A DNA stretch of 64,000 nt from Paracoccus sp. N5 (GTDB lineage Bacteria; Pseudomonadota; Alphaproteobacteria; Rhodobacterales; Rhodobacteraceae), in assembly GCF_000371965.1 (NCBI RefSeq), contig NZ_AQUO01000001.1, positions 2,426,001 to 2,490,000 on the forward strand, read 5' to 3'. Under the pieces are notes generated by a model. That model had not been told where the DNA came from, ran no database searches, and was given only the letters and a program-made list of their open reading frames with translations. The translations under genes and the position numbers were made by a program. Positions 51,304-61,068 of the stretch are shown here, piece by piece. Every line of letters begins with the position of its first letter. The first letter of the stretch is position 1.

Positions 51304-54300
51304 ACTTCTCGGCCTGGTCCATCCGGCAGCCGGTGCCGGCCATCGCGGTCTTCCTGGTGCTGGTCATGATGGGGCTCTACAGCTTCAGCCGGCTGGCGGT
51401 CACGGCGATGCCGAACATCGACCTGCCCCTGGTCAGCGTCGTGGTCAGCCAGCCCGGCGCGGCGCCGAGCGAGCTGACCCGGCAGGTGGTGCAGCCCATC
51501 GAGGATTCCATCGCCTCGATCACCGGGGTGCGGCACATCACCTCGACGGCGCTGGACGGCTCGGCGCGGATCTATGTCGAGTTCGAGCTGGAGACCGACA
51601 CCGACCGCGCGGTGAACGACGTCAAGGATGCCGTGGCCAATGTGCGCGCCGACCTGCCCGAATCCATCGTCGAGCCGCTGATCCACCGCATCGACGTTTC
51701 CGGCATGGCGATCCTGACTTATGCCGTCAGCGACCCCGGCAAGTCCATCGAGCAGCTGTCGGATTTCGTCGACGACGTGGTGGCGCGCGATCTGTCCACG
51801 GTGCCGGGCGTGGCCTCGATCACCCGCATCGGCGGCGCCGACCGCCAGATCAACGTCGATCTGGACCCGGCCCGCATCCAGGCCTTCGGCCTGACGGCGG
51901 CCGAGATCTCGGACCAGCTGCGGGCCAAGAACATCGACCTGGGCGGCGGGCGCGGCGACCTGGCGGGGACCGAGTTCTCGATCCGCGCCCTGGGATCGGC
52001 CGGCGACGTGGCGCGGCTGGCCGAGACGCCGATCCTGATCGGCGGCGGCGCGACGGGCGGGCGCACGGTGCGGCTGGACCAGCTGGGCCGCGTCAGCGAC
52101 GGCGCCAGCGAGGAGCGCACCTTTGCCCTGCTCGACGGCGAGCCGGTGGTGGCCTTCGGCGTGTTCCGCGCCTCGGGCGAATCCGACCTGGTGGCCGGGG
52201 ACGGCGCCAAGGCCCGCATCGCCGAGATCGCCGCCCGCCATCCCGGCACCCGCATCCGGCTGATCGACGACGCGACCAGCCACACCTCGAACAGCTATCA
52301 TTCGACCATGGACACGCTCTATGAAGGCGCGGCGCTGGCGGTGGTGGTGGTGTTCCTGTTCCTGCGGAACTGGCGCGCGACGCTGATCGCCGCCGTGGCG
52401 CTGCCGCTGTCGATCATCCCGACCTTCTTTGTCATGCACATGCTGGGCTTTACCCTGAACGGGGTCAGCCTGCTGGCGATCACGCTGGTCACCGGCATCC
52501 TGGTCGACGACGCCATCGTCGAGATCGAGAACATCGTGCGCCATATCAACATGGGCGTGCCCGCCTATGACGCCAGCATGGAGGCCGCGAACGAGATCGG
52601 CCTGACCGTGATCGCCATCAGCTTCTCCATCGTCGCGGTCTTTGCCCCGGTCAGCTTCATGGGCGGGATTCCGGGGCAGTATTTCAAGCAGTTCGGGCTG
52701 ACGGTCGCGGTCTCGGTGCTGTTCTCGCTGCTGGTGGCACGGCTGATCACGCCGATGCTCGCGGCCTATTTCCTGCGCGACACCACGCATCTGCCCGAGG
52801 AGAAGGACGGGCCGGTGCTGCGCGGGCTGATGGCCGTGCTGGGCTGGACCTTGCGCCACCGCGGGCTGACGCTGCTGATGGGCATGGGGGTCTTTGCCTT
52901 CTCGATCTTTTCCGCGACCCTGCTTCCGACCGAGTTCATCCCGGCGCAGGACGTGGGCCGCAGCCAGGTCAGCATCGAGCTGCCGCCCGGCGCCACCCCG
53001 CGCGAGACCGAAGCCGCCGCCAGCATGATCTCGCAGCGCATCGGCGCGGTGACCGAGGTGCGCTCGGTCTTCGTCAATGGCGGCGAGGATGACGTCGCCA
53101 AGGCCAAGTTGATGGTGAACTATGGCCCCAAGGACGAGCGCGAGCGGTCGAGCTTTGCCATCGAGGACGAGCTGAAAGAGGATCTGGCGACCATCCCCGA
53201 CCTGCGCATCGACTTCCAGAACGAAGAGGGCAATGCCGACCTGTCGATTTCGGTCCTGGGCGATACCGAGGAGGCGGCGGCCGAGGCGGCCGAGCGGTTG
53301 CTGGCGGCGATGAAGACGCTGCCGGCGCTGGAGGGGGTGCGGTCATCCGCCAGCCTGGAGCGGCCCGAGATCCAGATCCATCCGCGCCCCGAGGTCGCGG
53401 CGCAGCTGGGCGTGACCGCCAGTGCGCTGGCGACGACGCTGCGGGTGGCGACGCTGGGCGACACGGAATCGAACCTCGCCAAGTTCAACGCCGGCGACAA
53501 GCAGATCCCGATCATGGTGCGGCTGGACGAGGCGGCGCGGCGCGACCTGATGACGGTCAGGAACCTGCGCGTGCCAAGCTCGGCCGGGCAATTGCCGCTG
53601 GAGGCGGTGGCGGATGTGACGCTTTCGGCCGGCGCGACCGAGATCGGGCGCTACGACCGGCGCTATCAGACCACCGTCTCGGGCAACCTGGCCGAGGGCG
53701 CCCTGCTGGGTCCGGTCAGCGCCCAGGTCACGGGTTTGCAGCAGGGGATCGAGCTGCCGGCGGGGACCGAGATCAAGCCCTCGGGCGATGCCGAGATCAT
53801 GGCCGAGGTGTTCCAGGCCTTCTCGGTCGCGATGATCTCGGGCGTGGTGCTGACCTATGTCGTGCTGGTTTTGCTGTTCCACAATTTCATCACCCCGGTC
53901 TCGATCCTGATGTCGCTGCCCCTGGCCATCGGCGGGGCGATCCTGGCGCTGTTCCTGACCGGCAATTCGATCAGCATGTCGGTGGTGATCGGCTTCCTGA
54001 TGCTGATGGGGATCGTGACCAAGAACGCGATCATGCTGGTCGAATTCGCGGTCAGCGCCATCGAGCGCGGCGTCGAGAAGCGCGCGGCGATCCTGGATGC
54101 GGTGCACAAGCGGGCGCGGCCCATCGTGATGACGACCATCGCCATGACCGCGGGCATGGTGCCCTCGGCGCTGGGGACGGGCGAGGGCGCCGAGTTCAGC
54201 GCGCCGATGGCGATTTCGGTGATCGGCGGGCTGCTGCTCTCGACGCTGCTGTCGCTCTTGTTCGTGCCCTCGCTGTTTTCGGTGGTGCATGGCGGGCAGG

Positions 54301-54362
54301 TGCGGATCGGGCGCTGGCTGGTGCGGCGGATCGGGCTGAACGCGCGTCCCGCGAGCGAGTGA
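51300..54362 (+). CDS. RND family efflux permease
   Basis: A 1020-residue inner-membrane pump with the full RND layout: twelve helices and two large periplasmic loops. The start MNFSAWSIRQPVPAIAVFLV is typical. Proton-relay segment GILVDDAIVEIENI (Asp-Asp) is in helix 4. The last helices end LSLLFVPSLFSVVHGG. It exports drugs, detergents or other amphiphiles together with the adaptor. No TolC-like gene follows, so the outer-membrane partner is encoded elsewhere. Substrate unknown. Confidence 0.94.
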   Translation: MNFSAWSIRQPVPAIAVFLVLVMMGLYSFSRLAVTAMPNIDLPLVSVVVSQPGAAPSELTRQVVQPIEDSIASITGVRHITSTALDGSARIYVEFELETDTDRAVNDVKDAVANVRADLPESIVEPLIHRIDVSGMAILTYAVSDPGKSIEQLSDFVDDVVARDLSTVPGVASITRIGGADRQINVDLDPARIQAFGLTAAEISDQLRAKNIDLGGGRGDLAGTEFSIRALGSAGDVARLAETPILIGGGATGGRTVRLDQLGRVSDGASEERTFALLDGEPVVAFGVFRASGESDLVAGDGAKARIAEIAARHPGTRIRLIDDATSHTSNSYHSTMDTLYEGAALAVVVVFLFLRNWRATLIAAVALPLSIIPTFFVMHMLGFTLNGVSLLAITLVTGILVDDAIVEIENIVRHINMGVPAYDASMEAANEIGLTVIAISFSIVAVFAPVSFMGGIPGQYFKQFGLTVAVSVLFSLLVARLITPMLAAYFLRDTTHLPEEKDGPVLRGLMAVLGWTLRHRGLTLLMGMGVFAFSIFSATLLPTEFIPAQDVGRSQVSIELPPGATPRETEAAASMISQRIGAVTEVRSVFVNGGEDDVAKAKLMVNYGPKDERERSSFAIEDELKEDLATIPDLRIDFQNEEGNADLSISVLGDTEEAAAEAAERLLAAMKTLPALEGVRSSASLERPEIQIHPRPEVAAQLGVTASALATTLRVATLGDTESNLAKFNAGDKQIPIMVRLDEAARRDLMTVRNLRVPSSAGQLPLEAVADVTLSAGATEIGRYDRRYQTTVSGNLAEGALLGPVSAQVTGLQQGIELPAGTEIKPSGDAEIMAEVFQAFSVAMISGVVLTYVVLVLLFHNFITPVSILMSLPLAIGGAILALFLTGNSISMSVVIGFLMLMGIVTKNAIMLVEFAVSAIERGVEKRAAILDAVHKRARPIVMTTIAMTAGMVPSALGTGEGAEFSAPMAISVIGGLLLSTLLSLLFVPSLFSVVHGGQVRIGRWLVRRIGLNARPASE

Positions 54363-54392
54363 GGTCGCTGCCGGGGCGCTGCCCCGGACCCC

Positions 54393-54438
54393 GGGATATT
54401 TGCACAAAAGAGAAAGGGGGCCCTTGCGGCCCCCTTGG
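54393..54438 (-). terminator. Terminator of pdhC overlapping a GGGTATTT-like repeat
   Basis: A 9-bp stem AAGGGGGCC/GGCCCCCTT (54414-54422, 54428-54436) is followed on the minus strand by TCTCTTTT, an intrinsic terminator 23 bp after pdhC. The adjoining 54393-54413 reads GGGATATTTGCACAAAAGAG, a variant of the dispersed repeat head. Confidence 0.75.
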
Positions 54439-54458
54439 TGTTTCATGGCGGATGTGGA

Positions 54459-55775
54459 TCAGGCCAGCATGCCCATCGGGTTTTCCAGGTGCTTGACGAT
54501 GGCGTCGAGCAGCTGGGCACCCAGCGCGCCGTCGATGACGCGGTGGTCGACCGAGAGCGTCATCGACATGACATTGCGGATCACCACCTCGCCGTTTTCG
54601 ACGACCGGGGTCTGGATGCCGGCGCCGACGGCGAGGATCGCGCCATGCGGCGGGTTGATCACCGCGTCGAAATTCTCGATGCCGAACATGCCGAGGTTCG
54701 AGATCGCGAAGCTGCCGCCCTGGTATTCGTGGGGCGCGAGCTTCTTGGTCTTGGCGCGGGTGGCGAGGTCCTTCATCTCGGTCGAAAGCGCGGACAGCGT
54801 CTTTTGCTGCGCGTCCTTCAGCACCGGGGTGAAGAGCCCGCCTTCGATGGCGACCGCGACGGCCACGTCCGAGGGTTTCAGCTTCAGGATGCGGTCGCCG
54901 GCCCAGACGGCATTCGCATCCGGCACCTCTTGCAGTGCCAGCGCGCAGGCCTTGATGATGAAGTCGTTGACCGACAGCTTCACGCCGCGCGATTCCAGCT
55001 GCTTGTTCAGCATGGAGCGGAACGTCATCAGCTCGTCCAGCTTGGCCGATTTGCGCAGGTAGAAATGCGGGATGGTCTGCTTGGCCTCGGTGAGGCGGGC
55101 GGCGATGGTGCGGCGCATGCCGTCCAGCGCCACCTCGGTCGTCTCGCGGTCGGCATAGATCTTGAGGATGGCTTCCGCCGAGGGACCGGCCGGAGCGGCC
55201 GCTGCCGGGGCAGGGGCGGCGGCTTTCGGGGCCTCGGCGGTGGTGGGCTTGGCTGCGCCGGGCTTGGCGCCTTCGACATCCGCCTTGACGATGCGGCCAT
55301 GTGGGCCGGAGCCGGTCACGCCGGCAAGGTCGATGCCCTTCTCGGCGGCGATGCGGCGGGCCAGCGGCGAGGCGAAGACCCGGCCGCCATCCGCCGCCTT
55401 CGGTGCCGCCGGGGCAGGGGCCGCCGGGGTCGGCGCGGGGGCGGCCTCGGGTTTCGCGGGAGCGGCAGCCTCGGCCTTGGGCGCCGCCTCGGCTTTCGCT
55501 GCCGGGGCGGAGCCGATGTCGGAGGCGCTTTCGCCCTCTTCCAGCAGGACGGCGATGGGCGTGTTCACCTTCACCCCCGCCGTGCCCTCGGCGACCAGGA
55601 TCTTGCCCACCGTGCCCTCGTCCACGGCCTCGAACTCCATCGTCGCCTTGTCGGTCTCGATCTCGGCCAGGATGTCGCCGGATTTGACCTCGTCGCCTTC
55701 CTTCACCAGCCATTTGGCCAGCGTGCCCTCCTCCATGGTCGGAGAAAGCGCGGGCATCAGGATTTCTGTCGGCAT
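54459..55775 (-). CDS. pdhC: Pyruvate dehydrogenase E2 (dihydrolipoamide acetyltransferase)
   Basis: A 438-residue E2. Lipoyl domain at residues 1-80 (K43 in ETDKATMEF), Ala/Pro linker, peripheral-subunit-binding domain (VFASPLARRIAAEKGIDLAG), a second Ala/Pro linker, and catalytic core with the DHRVIDGA motif. It passes acetyl groups to CoA. Last gene of pdhABC. Its lipoyl domain is almost the same as that of PdhB. Confidence 0.96.
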   Translation of the reverse strand: MPTEILMPALSPTMEEGTLAKWLVKEGDEVKSGDILAEIETDKATMEFEAVDEGTVGKILVAEGTAGVKVNTPIAVLLEEGESASDIGSAPAAKAEAAPKAEAAAPAKPEAAPAPTPAAPAPAAPKAADGGRVFASPLARRIAAEKGIDLAGVTGSGPHGRIVKADVEGAKPGAAKPTTAEAPKAAAPAPAAAAPAGPSAEAILKIYADRETTEVALDGMRRTIAARLTEAKQTIPHFYLRKSAKLDELMTFRSMLNKQLESRGVKLSVNDFIIKACALALQEVPDANAVWAGDRILKLKPSDVAVAVAIEGGLFTPVLKDAQQKTLSALSTEMKDLATRAKTKKLAPHEYQGGSFAISNLGMFGIENFDAVINPPHGAILAVGAGIQTPVVENGEVVIRNVMSMTLSVDHRVIDGALGAQLLDAIVKHLENPMGMLA

Positions 55776-55787
55776 CTCGCTTGCTCC

Positions 55788-57155
55788 TTAACGGTAGGTG
55801 ACTTTCTTGACCGCCGCCACCACCTCGTCCGAGGTGATCAGCGCGTGCTTTTCAAGGTTCGCGGCATAGGGCATGGGCACGTCCTTGCCGGTGCAGTTGA
55901 TGACCGGGGCATCGAGATAATCGAAGGCGTTTTCCATGATATAGGCCGAGAGGTGGTTGCCGATCGAGCAGACCGGGAAGCCCTCTTCCACCGTCACGCA
56001 GCGGTTGGTCTTTTGCACCGAGGCGATCACGGTCGCATAGTCGATCGGGCGCAGGGTGCGCAGGTCGATGACCTCGGCCTCGATGCCCTCGCCACCCAGT
56101 TTCTCGGCGGCTTCAAGCGCGTGGGTCATGCCGATGCCGAAGCTGACCAGCGTCACGTCCTTGCCGGCGCGCACGACCTTGGCCTTGCCGAAGGGGATGG
56201 TGAAATCGTCCAGATCCGGCACTTCGAAGCTGCGGCCGTAGAGGATCTCGTTCTCCAGGAAGACGACCGGGTTGTTGTCGCGGATCGCCTGTTTCAGCAG
56301 GCCCTTCGCGTCGGCGGCCGAATAGGGCATGACGACTTTCAGGCCGGGGATCTGGGCGAACCAGGCGGCATAGTCCTGGCTGTGCTGGGCGGCGACGCGG
56401 GCGGCGGCGCCGTTCGGGCCGCGGAACACCATCGGCGCCCCCATCTGGCCGCCGGACATATACAACGTCTTGGCGGCCGAGTTGATGATGTGGTCCATCG
56501 CCTGCATGGCGAAGTTGAAGGTCATGAACTCGACGATGGGGCGCAGCCCGGCCATGGCGGCGCCGGTGCCGATGCCGGCGAAGCCGATTTCCGAGATCGG
56601 GGTGTCGACGACGCGGCGCGGGCCGAACTTGTCCAGCAGCCCTTGGCTGATCTTGTAGGCGCCCTGGTATTCGCCGACTTCCTCGCCCATCAGGAAGACG
56701 GTGTCGTCGCGGGTCATTTCCTCTTCCATGGCCTCGCGCAGCGCTTCGCGCACGGTCATGGTCTTCATCGGCGTGCCTTCGGGCCAGTCGGGCGACTGGT
56801 CGACGACCGGGGCCGGGGCGGGGGCCGCAGCTTGCGCCGGCGCGGCGGCAGGCGCTTCGGCGGCGGCCGGGGCGGGTTCGGCCTTGGCGGCGGGCGCGGC
56901 ATCGGCGGATTCGCCTTCCTCGACCAGCACGGCGATGGGGGTGTTCACCTTGACCCCCTGGGTGCCCTCGGCGATCAGCAGCTTGCCGACGATGCCTTCA
57001 TCGACCGCCTCGAATTCCATCGTGGCCTTGTCGGTTTCGATCTCGGCCAGGATGTCGCCGGATTTGACGGTATCGCCTTCCTTGACCAGCCATTTGGCCA
57101 GCGTGCCTTCCTCCATGGTCGGCGACAGGGCGGGCATCAGGATTTCGGTTGCCAT
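55788..57155 (-). CDS. pdhB: Pyruvate dehydrogenase E1 beta with N-terminal lipoyl domain
   Basis: A 455-residue protein. Residues 1-80 are a lipoyl domain (K43). An Ala/Pro linker follows. Residues about 130-455 are the E1-beta transketolase-type domain (MTVREALREAMEEEMTRDDT, FLMGEEVGEYQGAYKISQGL, EGFPVCSIGNHLSAY). The added lipoyl domain is known from alphaproteobacterial PDH complexes. It acts with PdhA as the thiamine-diphosphate E1. Confidence 0.96.
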   Translation of the reverse strand: MATEILMPALSPTMEEGTLAKWLVKEGDTVKSGDILAEIETDKATMEFEAVDEGIVGKLLIAEGTQGVKVNTPIAVLVEEGESADAAPAAKAEPAPAAAEAPAAAPAQAAAPAPAPVVDQSPDWPEGTPMKTMTVREALREAMEEEMTRDDTVFLMGEEVGEYQGAYKISQGLLDKFGPRRVVDTPISEIGFAGIGTGAAMAGLRPIVEFMTFNFAMQAMDHIINSAAKTLYMSGGQMGAPMVFRGPNGAAARVAAQHSQDYAAWFAQIPGLKVVMPYSAADAKGLLKQAIRDNNPVVFLENEILYGRSFEVPDLDDFTIPFGKAKVVRAGKDVTLVSFGIGMTHALEAAEKLGGEGIEAEVIDLRTLRPIDYATVIASVQKTNRCVTVEEGFPVCSIGNHLSAYIMENAFDYLDAPVINCTGKDVPMPYAANLEKHALITSDEVVAAVKKVTYR

Positions 57156-57167
57156 GGTTGCCCTCCC

Positions 57168-58178
57168 TCAGGCGCTTTTCTCTTCGGCGTAGATATCGGT
57201 CCAGAGTTCCTCCAGCGCGGGCTCCGGGCTTTCCTTGGCGAATTCGGCCGAGTCGTTCACGATATCCTTGATTTCCTTGTCGATGGCCTTGAGGTCATCC
57301 TCGCTGGCGTGCTTGCCGGTCAAGAGCAGGTCGCGGACGTGTTCGATGGCGTCGCGTTCGTCGCGCATCTTCTGCACTTCCTCGCGCGTGCGGTATTTCG
57401 CCGGGTCGGACATCGAGTGGCCGCGATAGCGATAGGTCATCACTTCCAGGATATAGGGACCGTTGCCGGCGCGGCATTGCGCCACGGCCTTTTCGGCGGC
57501 GGCCTTGACTGCCAGCACGTCCATGCCGTCGACCTGCTCGCCCTTGATGCCGAAGGCCTCGCCCCGGCCGAAGAGCGTCGTCGACTTGGTCGAGCGCTTC
57601 ATCGAGGTGCCCATGGCATATTGGTTGTTCTCGATTACGAAGACGACCGGCAGGTTCCACAGCTCGGCCATGTTGTAGGTCTCGTAGACCTGGCCCTGGT
57701 TGGCGGCGCCGTCGCCGAAATAGGCGAAGGTCACGTTGTCGTTGCCGAGGTATTTGTCGGCGAAGGCGAGGCCGGCGCCCAGCGGCACCTGCGCCGCGAC
57801 GATGCCATGGCCGCCGTAGAAATGCTTCTCGCGGCTGAACATATGCATCGAGCCGCCCTTGCCCTTGGAATAGCCGCCCGAGCGTCCGGTCAGTTCCGCC
57901 ATGACGCCGCGGGCTTCCATGCCGCAGGCCAGCATGTGGCCGTGGTCGCGATAGGAGGTGATGCGCTTGTCGCCTTCCTTGGCGGCAGCTTCCAGGCCGA
58001 CGACGACGGCCTCTTGCCCGATGTAGAGGTGGCAGAAGCCGCCGATCAGGCCCATGCCGTAGAGTTGGCCGGCCTTTTCCTCGAATCGGCGGATCAACAG
58101 CATGTCGCGGTAGTATTTGAGCAGCTCGTCACGGGACACGTTCGACGTGCTTTCCTTGGCTGCGGGCTTTCTGACCAT
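57168..58178 (-). CDS. pdhA: Pyruvate dehydrogenase E1 alpha
   Basis: A 336-residue E1-alpha. ThDP motif region GDGAANQGQVYETYNMAELW (GDG...N). Earlier FCHLYIGQEAVVVGLEAAAK and the phosphorylation-loop-like RYRGHSMSDPAKYRTREEV. It decarboxylates pyruvate with PdhB. ATG 58178 follows GAGGAGGAGG. First gene of the operon. An upstream lead to 58265 is non-coding. Confidence 0.96.
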   Translation of the reverse strand: MVRKPAAKESTSNVSRDELLKYYRDMLLIRRFEEKAGQLYGMGLIGGFCHLYIGQEAVVVGLEAAAKEGDKRITSYRDHGHMLACGMEARGVMAELTGRSGGYSKGKGGSMHMFSREKHFYGGHGIVAAQVPLGAGLAFADKYLGNDNVTFAYFGDGAANQGQVYETYNMAELWNLPVVFVIENNQYAMGTSMKRSTKSTTLFGRGEAFGIKGEQVDGMDVLAVKAAAEKAVAQCRAGNGPYILEVMTYRYRGHSMSDPAKYRTREEVQKMRDERDAIEHVRDLLLTGKHASEDDLKAIDKEIKDIVNDSAEFAKESPEPALEELWTDIYAEEKSA

Positions 58179-58347
58179 ACGGGCCTCCTCCTCGGGGCAG
58201 GAATAGTTCAGCGTTAAACTAATTCTAGGGCAAGCTCGCGGGGGAAGTAAACCGGCCTTGTGCATAGGTCCAGAGGGCAGATGCGGAATCCTGCCCTTGC
58301 CGGCGATTTTCCGGGCAGGGGCCGCATTGCGGGGCGGCAGGGCCGCA

Positions 58348-58373
58348 GGGGTATTTGGAAAACGGTGAAACGG
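58348..58373 (+). repeat. Single GGGTATTT repeat copy
   Basis: GGGGTATTTGGAAAACGGTG and a few more bases, between pdhA and the ftsB-like gene. Nearly identical in its first 25 bases to the copy at 35215. Confidence 0.6.
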
Positions 58374-58383
58374 AGCGGCCGGT

Positions 58384-58677
58384 TCAGCGGATGATGATCT
58401 CGTCCGCGCGCACCAGGCCCAGCACGTCGCGGGCGCGTTCGTCCAGAAGGTCGAGGTCGAGATAGTCGTTCGACAGCCGCCGCGTCAGGTTGCGCATGCG
58501 GTCGACCTCGGCCTGCAGCTTGTCGCGCTGCTGGGCCAGGTCCTGGGTTTCGGCCTGCAACTGCACGCGGCGCAGGATGCCCGAGGGGCCCTGCACGGCG
58601 GCGAAGGCGAAATAGACCCCGAGCAGGATCATCACGACGAAGAAGATGATGGCGCTGATCGACAGGCGTTGGGTCAT
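58384..58677 (-). CDS. FtsB/DivIC-type septum formation initiator
   Basis: A 97-residue bitopic protein: short cytoplasmic start, one helix (ISAIIFFVVMILLGVYFAFA), then a periplasmic coiled-coil (LQAETQDLAQQRDKLQAEVD) and the FtsB-type end DLLDERARDVLGLVRADEII. It should join FtsL and FtsQ in the divisome. It lies upstream of pdhA on the same strand, a common arrangement in alphaproteobacteria. Confidence 0.88.
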   Translation of the reverse strand: MTQRLSISAIIFFVVMILLGVYFAFAAVQGPSGILRRVQLQAETQDLAQQRDKLQAEVDRMRNLTRRLSNDYLDLDLLDERARDVLGLVRADEIIIR

Positions 58678-58716
58678 CAGGGTCGGCTCGTGGGGCTGCT
58701 CGCGTTTCGCGGGCGA

Positions 58717-60009
58717 TCATGCCACAGGCGTCGCGCCGGGGGAATCCCCCATCAGGATGTCGGCAAGAACCAGCGCCATCACCCGGGCCGAATCCAGCAT
58801 GTCCTGCACGCCGATCCATTCGTCGGGCTGATGCGCCAGATCCAGCACCCCCGGACCATAGGCGATGCAGTTCCTGAGCTTGCCGATACGGTCGATGTGT
58901 TTCTGGTCATAGGTGCCGGGGCTGACGACATAGCCCGCCTCGCGGCCCAGCACGCGCTGGATGGCGGCGGCGGTCGAGCGCACGACGGGCGCCTCGCGGT
59001 CGGTCATGCTGGGGATCACCTCGAAAAGGTCGCGGATCTCGTAGCGGAAATCCGGCCGCTGGGCGCGGACCTTGTCCAGCAGCGCCGTGACCTCGCGTTT
59101 GACCTCCGAGAGATCCTCCTCGATCAGGAAGCGGCGGTCGATGACGATGCGGCAGCGGTCGGGCACGCAGGGCGCGGGCAGGCCGGTGAAATCCGGGCCG
59201 AGGTCGGGCTCGCCGCCGTGGATCGCGTTGATGTTCAGCGTCGGAATGCGCGCGCCCTCGGGGATGACCGGCATTTCGGTGCGCTTGGTCAGCAGCAGCG
59301 GAAACAGGCTGCGCTCCATTTCCTCGAGCACGGCACCCATGTGGCGGATGGCGCTGTCGCCCAGGAAGGGCATCGAGCCATGGGCGATGCGGCCATGCGT
59401 CTCGATCTCGGCCCACCAGACGCCGCGATGGCCCAGGCAGATGCGGTCCTTGTGCAGCGGCTCGGGGATGATGACGTGGTCGACATGGGCAAAGGCGCCG
59501 TGCTCGGCCAGCCAGGCCACGCCGCCATAGCCGCCGGTTTCCTCGTCGGCGGTGGCGCTGATCTCGATCTGGCCGGGATGGTCGGGATAGAGCGCGACGA
59601 AGGCCTCGGCCGCGATGATGCTGGCGGCGAGGCCGCCCTTCATGTCGCAGGCGCCGCGGCCATAGATGCGGTCGCCGTCGATTTCGGCGCCGAACGGGTC
59701 GCGGGTCCAGCCGTGGCCGACCTCGACCACGTCGTGGTGGCTGTTGAAATGCACGCAGGCGCCGGGGGTGGCGCCGTGATGGCGGGCGACCAGGTTCCAG
59801 CGCGGGAAGGCCTCGCTGTCGCCGGGGCTGCCCTTGGCGCGGACCAGCGCGCAGTCCCAGCCCTGCGGCGCCAGCCGGGCGCGCAGGTATTCGCAGATGT
59901 CGCGATAGTGCCGGCCCGGAGGGTTCAGCGTCGGGATGCGGATCAGATCCTGGGTCAGGCGGATCAGATCGTCGCGGCGGTTCTCGATTTCCAGGCGAAG
60001 CGGGTCCAT
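58717..60009 (-). CDS. M20 family deacylase (ArgE/DapE-like)
   Basis: A 430-residue zinc hydrolase. Metal ligands are in HFNSHHDVVEVGHGW (H and D), GRGACDMKGGLAA and SATADEETGGYGG (catalytic Glu pair). The C-terminal YVVSPGTYDQKHI region holds the last His. It belongs to the acetylornithine deacetylase / succinyl-diaminopimelate desuccinylase group, but the substrate is not fixed by motifs. Start at ATG 60009; longer frames are Arg-rich and unlikely. Confidence 0.88.
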   Translation of the reverse strand: MDPLRLEIENRRDDLIRLTQDLIRIPTLNPPGRHYRDICEYLRARLAPQGWDCALVRAKGSPGDSEAFPRWNLVARHHGATPGACVHFNSHHDVVEVGHGWTRDPFGAEIDGDRIYGRGACDMKGGLAASIIAAEAFVALYPDHPGQIEISATADEETGGYGGVAWLAEHGAFAHVDHVIIPEPLHKDRICLGHRGVWWAEIETHGRIAHGSMPFLGDSAIRHMGAVLEEMERSLFPLLLTKRTEMPVIPEGARIPTLNINAIHGGEPDLGPDFTGLPAPCVPDRCRIVIDRRFLIEEDLSEVKREVTALLDKVRAQRPDFRYEIRDLFEVIPSMTDREAPVVRSTAAAIQRVLGREAGYVVSPGTYDQKHIDRIGKLRNCIAYGPGVLDLAHQPDEWIGVQDMLDSARVMALVLADILMGDSPGATPVA

Positions 60010-60115
60010 GGCCTGCAGGCTAGGCCGGGCCCGGCCGCGTCGCAATGGGGTCATTGACATGCGCGCCGCGCCGGCCTTCCATGCGGGCCATGAGCCGCAG
60101 CGAAAGCCTTGCCCG

Positions 60116-60397
60116 ATGATCGCCTTTCTTCGCCTGATCGGCATGGTGCTGGTTGTCGAGCTGATCTTTTACGCCCTGATCTCGATCTATATCCGCAGCC
60201 TGCGCCGCGAGGCGCTTGAAAAGGAATGGGATCGCCGGCATCCCGAGCGGGCGGGCGCCAGCCCGGAACGACGCGAGTTCGTGCGGCGTTGCATGACAGG
60301 CTTCAGCCGGACGCTGCGGGCGCGGCTGGCGCTTCTGGTGCTGGTCCTGCCGCTGGTCGCCTTCGTCGCGATCGTCGTCATCGTGAATTACAACTGA
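60116..60397 (+). CDS. Small two-helix membrane protein
   Basis: A 93-residue protein with helices LIGMVLVVELIFYALISIYI near the N-terminus and LALLVLVLPLVAFVAIVVIV near the C-terminus. A basic, Arg/Glu-rich loop (LRREALEKEWDRRHPERAGA) lies between them in the cytoplasm. No family function known. It lies 10 bp before the DUF1523 gene and is probably co-transcribed with it. Confidence 0.75.
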   Translation: MIAFLRLIGMVLVVELIFYALISIYIRSLRREALEKEWDRRHPERAGASPERREFVRRCMTGFSRTLRARLALLVLVLPLVAFVAIVVIVNYN

Positions 60398-60407
60398 GGG
60401 GGCGCCG

Positions 60408-61067
60408 ATGCGCTGGTTCCTGACCGTTCTTGGGGTGATCTTCGGGATCGTGGTCTTTCTGTTCCTGGATTACGCGCTGCCCTCGAAGCAGACGGTGCGC
60501 ATCACCAATACCTACAACCGGCTGACCGACATCGGCGCGAACCGCATCTTCTATGCCTCGCCCGACACCGGCACGGTGCAGAATGCGGCAGGTCAGCGCG
60601 ACGTGCGTTTCATCGACACGGTGCGGCCGAACGGCAAGCCCTCTGTCTATCGCAACGAGGATACCGGCTGGATCTGGCCGCCCTATTTCAAATACGACAG
60701 CTCGAACCTGCATGCCCAGGCGACCGACCTGCGCTCGACCTCGGCGAAGCCGGAATGGGTCAGCGTGACCTCATACGGCTGGCGGGTGGCCTGGCTTTCG
60801 GTCTATCCCAACGCGATCTCGGTGAAGCCGGTGGCGGGGCCCGAGGTGAAGCCCTTCAACTGGGCGGCGCAGATCATCCTGCTGCTGCTGGGCGGGCTGC
60901 TGTTCCTGATCTGGCGCATGTGGAACCAGTTCCGCGAGCGCACCATCGACCCGGCCGTGCGGTCCGCCGACCAGGCCTGGGACCGGCTCGACGCCCGCGC
61001 CGATGCCGCCCGCGACCGTGCCCAGGGGCGGATGCGGCGCTGGTGGAACGGGCTCAAGGGCCGCTGA
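60408..61067 (+). CDS. DUF1523 family membrane protein
   Basis: A 219-residue protein with an N-terminal helix (FLTVLGVIFGIVVFLFLDYA), a periplasmic domain with SKQTVRITNTYNRLTDIGAN, and a second helix (AAQIILLLLGGLLFLIWRMW). The cytoplasmic tail is Arg-rich. Motifs and length fit DUF1523, an uncharacterised family of Rhodobacterales. GAGGGGG precedes the ATG. deoC follows after 1 bp. Confidence 0.88.
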   Translation: MRWFLTVLGVIFGIVVFLFLDYALPSKQTVRITNTYNRLTDIGANRIFYASPDTGTVQNAAGQRDVRFIDTVRPNGKPSVYRNEDTGWIWPPYFKYDSSNLHAQATDLRSTSAKPEWVSVTSYGWRVAWLSVYPNAISVKPVAGPEVKPFNWAAQIILLLLGGLLFLIWRMWNQFRERTIDPAVRSADQAWDRLDARADAARDRAQGRMRRWWNGLKGR

Positions 61068-61068
61068 G

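Noticed and set aside
54435..58217. 1260-codon plus-strand frame opposite pdhABC
   Set aside because: Entirely antisense to three certain genes; His/Asp/Val-rich composition is the mirror of their codon use.
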